Part shown: positions 58,824 through 64,000 of the stretch, in pieces | Layout of the letters: each line of letters starts with the position of its first letter | Position numbering within the stretch: position 1 is the first letter of the stretch | Source: Hwanghaeella sp964350445 | Lineage (GTDB): Bacteria; Pseudomonadota; Alphaproteobacteria; UBA8366; Aestuariispiraceae | Direction of reading: 5' to 3' | NCBI GenBank assembly: GCA_964350445.1 | Contig: CAYGKA010000018.1 | Coordinates: forward strand, 19,605 to 83,604 | DNA length: 64,000 bases | Position numbers and translations under genes: made by a program | The notes under the pieces: model-generated | Told to the model about the DNA's origin: nothing | What the model saw: the letters and a program-made list of their open reading frames with translations, nothing else | Database searches by the model: none

Positions 58824-60173
58824 ATGCATTCTGAACAGGTCCGGTTCGACACAGCGTTACGGCACTTGCCGGCCGCCTTTCTGTGCGCGGTTGCGACGGC
58901 GGTTTGGCTCCTGCTCACCCTCGGCACCGGTTGGGCCGCGGAAAGCCGACTGGCTCTGGTGATCGGCAATGGAGGGTACGAAGATGCCCAGCTGAACAAC
59001 CCGGTCAACGATGCCAAGCTGATCGCGGACAGCCTGGAAAGCCTCGGATTCCGCGTCTTCCGCCATGCGGATCTCGACCAGCGCGGAATCCGCCGCGCCG
59101 TCTCCGATTTCGGCTTGGCGGTCGAGGAAGCCGGCGAACAGTCGGTCAGCCTCGTCTACTATGCCGGCCACGGCGTTCAGATCGAGGGTGAAAACTATCT
59201 GGTCCCGGTCGGCGCGCAAATTCGGCACGAGCGGGATGTACCGATCGAGGCCGTTTCCGCGAACGACATCCTGAACTCATTGGGGCATGCCAAGACGCGG
59301 CTGAACATCGTCGTTCTCGACGCCTGCCGGAACAATCCCTATGCGCGCAGCTTCCGGTCCGGTACGCGGGGGCTGGCGCGGATGGATGCGCCCCAGGGCA
59401 CGCTGCTCGCCTATTCCACTTCCCCAGGCGCCACCGCTTCGGACGGCGACGGCCGGAACAGCCCCTATGCCCTGTCGCTGGCCAGAGCGATGAACCAGCC
59501 GGGCCTTTCCATCGAAGAGGTCTTCAAACGGACCCGGATCGGCGTGATGGAGCGCACGAACGACGAACAAGTGCCTTGGGAAAGTTCGAGCCTGACCGGC
59601 TATTTCACCTTCATGGAAGGCGACAGCACCCAGGCGCAAGCCGGAACCCCGACGCAGACTGCGGCACCGGCGGATGACGAGATCGTCTTCTGGACGTCGA
59701 TCGCCGCGACCGACAACCCCACCCTGTTTGAGAGCTATTTGAGCCAATATCCCGACGGACGGTTCCGAACCATCGCCGAAGCCCGTATCGCCGCGTTGGA
59801 AACAGGGCCGTCGGCGCCGCCCCCCACACCGTCTCCCGTGGCCCCGGTCGGGCCCCTTGCTTTCGCGCGGGGAGAGTTCAAGCCTGCGGATGTTTCCGGC
59901 CAGACCGAGTGCCGGCGGATTGCGTTCCGGCCGGTGCGGTTTGATGGCGCGGCGGCGGGCAAGGGGCGCTGGTCCCATCCGGAGGCCAGCGGCAATATTG
60001 AGTTTCGGATCGAAGATGGCGGCGTGAGTGCCCGGTTGAGCGGACCGTTGATCGTCAGCGCCCCGGACAAGGTCGATATCGACGGCAACGACCTGGTGGT
60101 GTCATTCGCCGTGACTTATACGGGCGGGCGCTGCGACCTCGCCTTCCGAATGGTCGATGTCATCGCCCGTTAG
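58824..60173 (+). CDS. Secreted/anchored caspase-fold protein (peptidase C14 family)
   Basis: 449 aa from ATG 58824. A hydrophobic N-terminal segment (about 16-37, ending GWAAE) is a signal peptide or anchor. The caspase-like domain is ESRLALVIGNGGYEDAQLNNPVNDA, catalytic His in VYYAGHGVQ near 115 and Cys in VLDACRNNPYARSFRS near 170. After a Pro-rich linker (about 330-345) comes a C-terminal beta-rich region with two Cys. Bacterial members are orthocaspase-like proteases, mostly of unknown targets. The real ATG and the SD (GAGG) are close; the upstream frame is unlikely to be coding. Confidence 0.85.
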   Translation: MHSEQVRFDTALRHLPAAFLCAVATAVWLLLTLGTGWAAESRLALVIGNGGYEDAQLNNPVNDAKLIADSLESLGFRVFRHADLDQRGIRRAVSDFGLAVEEAGEQSVSLVYYAGHGVQIEGENYLVPVGAQIRHERDVPIEAVSANDILNSLGHAKTRLNIVVLDACRNNPYARSFRSGTRGLARMDAPQGTLLAYSTSPGATASDGDGRNSPYALSLARAMNQPGLSIEEVFKRTRIGVMERTNDEQVPWESSSLTGYFTFMEGDSTQAQAGTPTQTAAPADDEIVFWTSIAATDNPTLFESYLSQYPDGRFRTIAEARIAALETGPSAPPPTPSPVAPVGPLAFARGEFKPADVSGQTECRRIAFRPVRFDGAAAGKGRWSHPEASGNIEFRIEDGGVSARLSGPLIVSAPDKVDIDGNDLVVSFAVTYTGGRCDLAFRMVDVIAR

Positions 60174-60397
60174 TAGCCGTGCCTGGACCAGACCCGCTCA
60201 TGGATCGTGTAGGCCACGGTCTGCACCAGCGGCTCCACGATGCCGATGCCAAGCGCGATCCGCCAATCGCCGGAAAGCAAGTAAGCAACCGTCACCGCTA
60301 CGACCAAATGCATTGTGCTGTAACTGGTGGTTTTCGCGATTTGGCGCGTCATTTCCGGGCCAACCGAGCGGTTCAAATATGTTATCGCGACCGACAT
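60170..60397 (-). CDS. DUF2061 small membrane protein
   Basis: 75 aa from ATG 60397 (AAGGAATAAGCACA before it); an upstream TTG is in frame. RQIAKTTSYSTMHLVVAVTVAYLLSGDWRIALGIGIVEPLVQTVAYTIHERVW gives two TM helices and the family's conserved HERVW end. The function is unknown. It overlaps the caspase gene's end by four bases. The space 60398-60591 is AT-rich near 60420-60475, with TATAAT-like words but no clear promoter. Confidence 0.83.
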   Translation of the reverse strand: MSVAITYLNRSVGPEMTRQIAKTTSYSTMHLVVAVTVAYLLSGDWRIALGIGIVEPLVQTVAYTIHERVWSRHGY

Positions 60398-60591
60398 TGT
60401 GCTTATTCCTTGCAAAAGCTGTAATTGCGACTTATTCGCATTAAATATAATATCTCACCAGATTATGTCAAGAATGGACCTGCTGTTATGCCCGCAAGTG
60501 CCCCTTCCTTTTTCGGTCTCGCACGTTAATCTTTATCGTGGTTTCATTTGACCAAACCCTCACCTCACATCAGATCCTAAGGGAGTTGGCT

Positions 60592-62688
60592 ATGCCGGCA
60601 TTGGACGATCCAGCCATGTCATCCGGGAAATTCGGAATTGGGCAAAACGTGCCCCGAAAAGAAGATCCCACCCTGCTGACAGGGCACGGAAAATATACGG
60701 ACGACTTGAATCTCGATGGGCAGCTCTATGCCTATGTCTTCCGTTCGCCCTACGCCCACGCCATCATCAACAATGTCGATGTCTCCGCCGCTCTGGACAG
60801 CCCCGGCGTCCACATGGTCATTACCGGCAAGGATCTGATCGAAGCCGGGTACGGAACCCCGCCCTGCATCGTGCCGCTGAAGAACCCCGACGGCAGCGAC
60901 ATGATCAAGACGCCCTGGATGGCGCTTCCCGCCGACCGGATTCGCTATGCCGGCGAAGCGGTCGCCATGGTGATCGCCGATACGTATGTTCAGGCCAAGG
61001 ACGCGGCCGAATTGATCGACCTGGATGTGGAAGTGTTGCAAGCGGTCGTCGATTTGGAAAAGGCCGCCGCACCGGGGACGGAGCAGATCTGGCCGGACCT
61101 GACGCCGAACAACACCGCCGTCCATTGGGAAGGCGGCAAGAAGGAAGAGACCGAGGAAGCCTTCGCCAAGGCGGCCCACGTCTCCAAAATGCGCCTGAAC
61201 AACAATCGCCTGATCGTCGCCCCGATCGAGCCGCGCTGCAGCATCGCGGACTACGATTCGGAAGAAGACCGGTATGTCTTCCACTCCTGTTCCCAAGGCG
61301 TGTTCGGCCTGCGCAACAACCTGGCCCAGCATGTCCTGAAGGTGGATCCCGAAAAACTGCGCGTCCTGACCTACAATGTCGGCGGCTCTTTCGGTATGAA
61401 AATCTACGTCTACCCCGAATATCTGCCGCTGCTGCACGCCGCCAAGGCCCTGCGCCGGCCGGTGAAATGGACGGATGAACGCAGCGGTTCCTTCATGAGC
61501 GACCTGCACGGCCGGGCGATGAAGTTCGACGCTGAAATCGCGCTGGACGAGGACCACAACTTCACCGGCGTCCGCGTTAAGGTCATCGGCGATCTGGGGG
61601 CCTATATCTCGTTCGTCGGTCCGATGATGGCCAGCCTCAACATCCTTCGGAACGGGATCGGCGCCTACAAGACGCCGACCATGTTCGTCGAATCCGACCT
61701 TGTCATGACGAACAAGACGCCTGTCGCCGCCTATCGCGGCGCCGGACGGCCCGACGGCAACTACATCATGGAAAACCTGATCGATCAGGCGGCCCGCGAT
61801 TTAGGCGTCGACAAGGTAGAACTGCGCCGAAAGAACCTGGTGCCGGGCAGCATGATGCCCTTTATCGCGGGGAACGGCGAAAAGATCGACAGCGGCGACT
61901 TCCTGGACACGTTGGAAAAGGCTGTCGATGCAGGCGATGTTGCCGGTTTCGCGGCGCGCCGCAAGGAAAGCGAATCGCGCGGCAAGCTGCGCGGCCTGGG
62001 CGTCAGTTCCTTCTGCGAAGTCACAGCCACGCCGGGCAAGGAAATGGGCGGCGTGCGGTTCGATGACGATGGCGGCGTCACGGTCGTCACGGGCACGCTG
62101 GATTACGGTCAGGGCCATGCGGGCACCTTCGCCCAAATCCTGGTCGACCTGCTGGGCATTCCCTTCGACAAGGTCCGCCTGCTGCAGGGCGACAGCGACC
62201 AGCTTCTGGCCGGTGGCGGCAGCGGCGGGTCCCGGTCCGTGATGTCGACCGGCAGCGCGCTTGTCGTCTGCTCCGAGCAGATCATCGAAAAGGGCAAGAA
62301 GCTTGCCGGTCACCTGTTCGAAACCGCGGCCGCGGATATCGAATTCAACGCNNNNNNNNNNNNNNNNNNNNNNNNNNNNNNNNNNNNNNNNNNNNNNNNN
62401 NNNNNNNNNNNNNNNNNNNNNNNNNNNNNNNNNNNNNNNNNNNNNNNNNNNTCCTTCATGGATTACGCGATGCCGCGCGCGAACGACCTGCCCGATATCG
62501 GCTTCATTTCCAACCCCTCGCCCGCGCGGACCAATTCGCTCGGCGTGAAGGGTTGCGGCGAAGGCGGCACGGGCGGTTCGTTGCCCGCGACCTCCTGCGC
62601 GGTTCAGGACGCCCTGGCGTCTGCCGGGGTCGGCCCGATTGAAATCCCGGCCACGCCGGAAAAGGTCTGGCGGGCGTTGAACGCTTAG
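60592..62688 (+). CDS. Xanthine dehydrogenase family molybdopterin-binding subunit (CoxL-like), interrupted by an assembly gap
   Basis: From ATG 60592 (AAGGGAG before it). N-terminal VPRKEDPTLLTGHGKYTDDLN and VFRSPYAHA (domain a/b), then QGVFGLRNNLAQ, VGGSFGMK, YRGAGRPDGNYIMENLIDQAARDLG and GQGHAGTFAQILVDLLG, the Mo-pterin contacts. The C-terminal NSLGVKGCGEGGTGGSLPA holds the catalytic Glu (GxGE). 100 N lie inside. The aligned body is shorter than the usual ~780 aa, so real sequence is missing. The small FeS and medium FAD subunits are not adjacent. The YRGAG active-site loop is not the CO dehydrogenase Cys loop, so this is a different hydroxylase. Confidence 0.88.
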   Translation: MPALDDPAMSSGKFGIGQNVPRKEDPTLLTGHGKYTDDLNLDGQLYAYVFRSPYAHAIINNVDVSAALDSPGVHMVITGKDLIEAGYGTPPCIVPLKNPDGSDMIKTPWMALPADRIRYAGEAVAMVIADTYVQAKDAAELIDLDVEVLQAVVDLEKAAAPGTEQIWPDLTPNNTAVHWEGGKKEETEEAFAKAAHVSKMRLNNNRLIVAPIEPRCSIADYDSEEDRYVFHSCSQGVFGLRNNLAQHVLKVDPEKLRVLTYNVGGSFGMKIYVYPEYLPLLHAAKALRRPVKWTDERSGSFMSDLHGRAMKFDAEIALDEDHNFTGVRVKVIGDLGAYISFVGPMMASLNILRNGIGAYKTPTMFVESDLVMTNKTPVAAYRGAGRPDGNYIMENLIDQAARDLGVDKVELRRKNLVPGSMMPFIAGNGEKIDSGDFLDTLEKAVDAGDVAGFAARRKESESRGKLRGLGVSSFCEVTATPGKEMGGVRFDDDGGVTVVTGTLDYGQGHAGTFAQILVDLLGIPFDKVRLLQGDSDQLLAGGGSGGSRSVMSTGSALVVCSEQIIEKGKKLAGHLFETAAADIEFNXXXXXXXXXXXXXXXXXXXXXXXXXXXXXXXXXXSFMDYAMPRANDLPDIGFISNPSPARTNSLGVKGCGEGGTGGSLPATSCAVQDALASAGVGPIEIPATPEKVWRALNA
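62352..62451. other. Assembly gap (100 N)
   Basis: Exactly 100 unknown bases inside the molybdenum hydroxylase gene. A round 100 is usually a placeholder, not a measured length. The frame is kept across it by chance or because the true gap differs by a multiple of three. Confidence 0.98.
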
Positions 62689-62751
62689 TTTTTACGATGC
62701 AGGCGCTCCACCGGAAAATTGGCCCGGTGGAGCCCTGCAATTTTCTCAAAG

Positions 62752-62777
62752 CGGCCCTGCTCCGGGGCCGTTTTTTT
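62752..62777 (+). terminator. Intrinsic terminator after the molybdenum hydroxylase gene
   Basis: CGGCCC (62752-62757), loop TGCTCCG, GGGCCG (62765-62770) and seven T. A second GC-rich hairpin (CGCTCCACCGG/CCCGGTGGAGC, about 62704-62733) lies just before it. Confidence 0.88.
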
Positions 62778-62868
62778 GTGCGACAATACAGCCAATTCAG
62801 TTCTATCCTTCCTGCTTCGCGCCTGGGCCGTCGGAATCCTGGGGGCCGTTTTCTATGGGAGTCCTCCG

Positions 62869-64000
62869 ATGAATGTCATGACCATGCCGACAGACGGCGG
62901 CACGAACTCGCTCGAACAGTATTGGATGCCGTTCACGGCGAACCGCGATTTCAAGGCCTCTCCGCGCCTGATCACGAAGAGCGAGGGGATGTATCTGTGG
63001 AATCACCAGGGCGGTAAGCTGATCGACGGGTCGTCAGGGCTGTTCAACGTTGCCGCCGGTCACGGGCGCAAGGAAATCGCCGACGCGGTCTATGCCCAGA
63101 TGATGCAGAACGACTACACCGCGCCGTTCCAGTTGAACCATCCGTCCGCCTTCGCGCTGGCCTCGAAGTTGAGTGCGATCCTGCCGGAACCGTTCAACCA
63201 CGTCTTCTTCACGAATTCCGGCTCCGAATCCATCGACACCGCGCTGAAGATCGCCATGGCGTATCACCGCGCGAAGGGCGAAGGCCACCGCATCCGCTTC
63301 GTGTCGCGCGAACGCGCCTATCATGGCGTCAATATGGGCGGCGTCTCGCTGTCCGGCATGGTCCGCAACCGCGAGACCTTCCCGTCCGTGATGCCGAACA
63401 TCGTCACCATCCGTCACACCTGGGACGCGGCGGCAGCCTTTACCAAAGGCCAGGCCGAGCGCGGCGCGGAACTGGCGGACGACCTTCAGCGCCATTGCGA
63501 AACCTATGGCGGCGGTACCATCGCCGCGGTCTTCGTGGAGCCGGTGGCCGGTTCCACGGGAACGCTGGTCCCGCCGAAAGGCTACCTGCAGCGCCTGCGC
63601 GAAATCTGCGACAAACACGGCATCCTACTGGTCTTTGATGAAGTCATCACCGGGTTCGGCCGCCTGGGCCATCCCTTCGCCGCCGACGCCTTCGACGTCA
63701 TGCCCGATATCATCACCATGGCGAAGGCGCTGACCAACGGCGCGATCCCAATGGGTGCGGTCGCGGTGCGCGACGAGATCTACGAGACCGTCACGGACGC
63801 GGCCCCGGAAGACGCAATCGAGTTCTTCCACGGCTACACCTATTCCGGTCACCCGGCGGCCTGCGCGGCCGGTTTGGCGACGCTGAAGATATACGAGGAC
63901 GAAGGCCTGTTCGAACGTGCCGCGGGACTCAGCGACTACTTCCTGGACGCGATCTGGTCGCTGAAGGACCTTTCCATCGTCAAGGATCTGCGCGGCATCG
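62869..64000 (+). CDS. Class III aminotransferase (omega-amino acid:pyruvate type), cut by window end
   Basis: 377 codons visible from ATG 62869 (GGGAG eight bases before); the stop lies beyond the window. EQYWMPFTANRDFKASPRLI, FFTNSGSESIDTALKIAMAYHRAKG, ERAYHGVNMGGVSLSG, VFVEPVAGSTGTLVPPKGYLQRL, FDEVITGFGRLG and the PLP Lys in MAKALTNGAIPMGAVAV mark the omega-amino-acid:pyruvate transaminase group (beta-alanine, aromatic amines). Missing: the C-terminal ~65 residues. Confidence 0.93.
   Translation, partial: MNVMTMPTDGGTNSLEQYWMPFTANRDFKASPRLITKSEGMYLWNHQGGKLIDGSSGLFNVAAGHGRKEIADAVYAQMMQNDYTAPFQLNHPSAFALASKLSAILPEPFNHVFFTNSGSESIDTALKIAMAYHRAKGEGHRIRFVSRERAYHGVNMGGVSLSGMVRNRETFPSVMPNIVTIRHTWDAAAAFTKGQAERGAELADDLQRHCETYGGGTIAAVFVEPVAGSTGTLVPPKGYLQRLREICDKHGILLVFDEVITGFGRLGHPFAADAFDVMPDIITMAKALTNGAIPMGAVAVRDEIYETVTDAAPEDAIEFFHGYTYSGHPAACAAGLATLKIYEDEGLFERAAGLSDYFLDAIWSLKDLSIVKDLRGI

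Overview
The window looks like chromosomal DNA of a free-living, GC-rich alphaproteobacterium, most likely a Rhodospirillales-type marine or soil heterotroph. This is inferred from gene content: two PAS_5-type small proteins (a family concentrated in Alphaproteobacteria), a TTAA-N7-TTAA CtrA-type box, a VPLPA-CTERM secreted protease, class I PHA synthase, and the block aminotransferase-hom-glpX-recJ. There is one assembly gap (100 N at 62352-62451). I see no CRISPR array, insertion sequence, phage module or rRNA.

Layout. 1-4306: a carbohydrate/polyol (UgpBAEC-like) ABC importer. 4307-5232: two small minus-strand genes. 5415-13587: an eight-gene operon for CoA-dependent aerobic degradation of 2-aminobenzoate (anthranilate) or a close analogue: flavin monooxygenase/reductase fusion, SDR dehydrogenase, MarR, crotonase, acyl-CoA dehydrogenase, aryl-CoA ligase, hot-dog thioesterase and a RidA protein. 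13595-30208: accessory genes, including an AraC/DUF2000 pair, an ABC exporter, a GST/TetR pair around a clean palindromic operator, a solitary AbiV-type defence gene, a DMT exporter, SelO, a PAS histidine kinase, a dimethylglycine-dehydrogenase-like enzyme, and a VPLPA-CTERM metalloprotease. 30292-34943: a signalling operon (response regulator with a degenerate EAL domain, single-domain response regulator, hybrid kinase). 35109-43530: cyclase, tRNA-Glu, an orphan flagellar hook-like gene behind a near-canonical sigma-54 promoter, then recJ, glpX, hom and an aminotransferase. 43750-51348: two unknown small secreted proteins, an OmpA-like lipoprotein, the napEFDABC periplasmic nitrate reductase operon and a divergent Crp/Fnr regulator with an FNR-type box between them. 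51522-55443: phaC and a chemotaxis receptor. 55577-58132: a minus-strand group argC, nucleotidyltransferase, gamma carbonic anhydrase and a very small basic protein. 58252-64000: YbaK-type deacylase, secreted caspase-fold protein, DUF2061 protein, molybdenum hydroxylase large subunit and a class III aminotransferase cut by the window end.

The most interesting signals are post-transcriptional and regulatory. (a) The 65-residue ORF at 55577-55774 resembles the ribosome-rescue factor ArfA, and a strong intrinsic terminator lies inside its reading frame before the stop codon. That would make a non-stop mRNA, the arrangement that ties E. coli arfA to trans-translation. (b) argC is preceded by a 21-codon ORF with five Arg codons, two of them just before its stop, followed by an intrinsic terminator: a candidate arginine attenuator. 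(c) Several operators are readable by eye: the TetR palindrome, the FNR box, the CtrA box and the sigma-54 promoter.

All functions are read from sequence motifs by eye. No database search, folding program or alignment was run.
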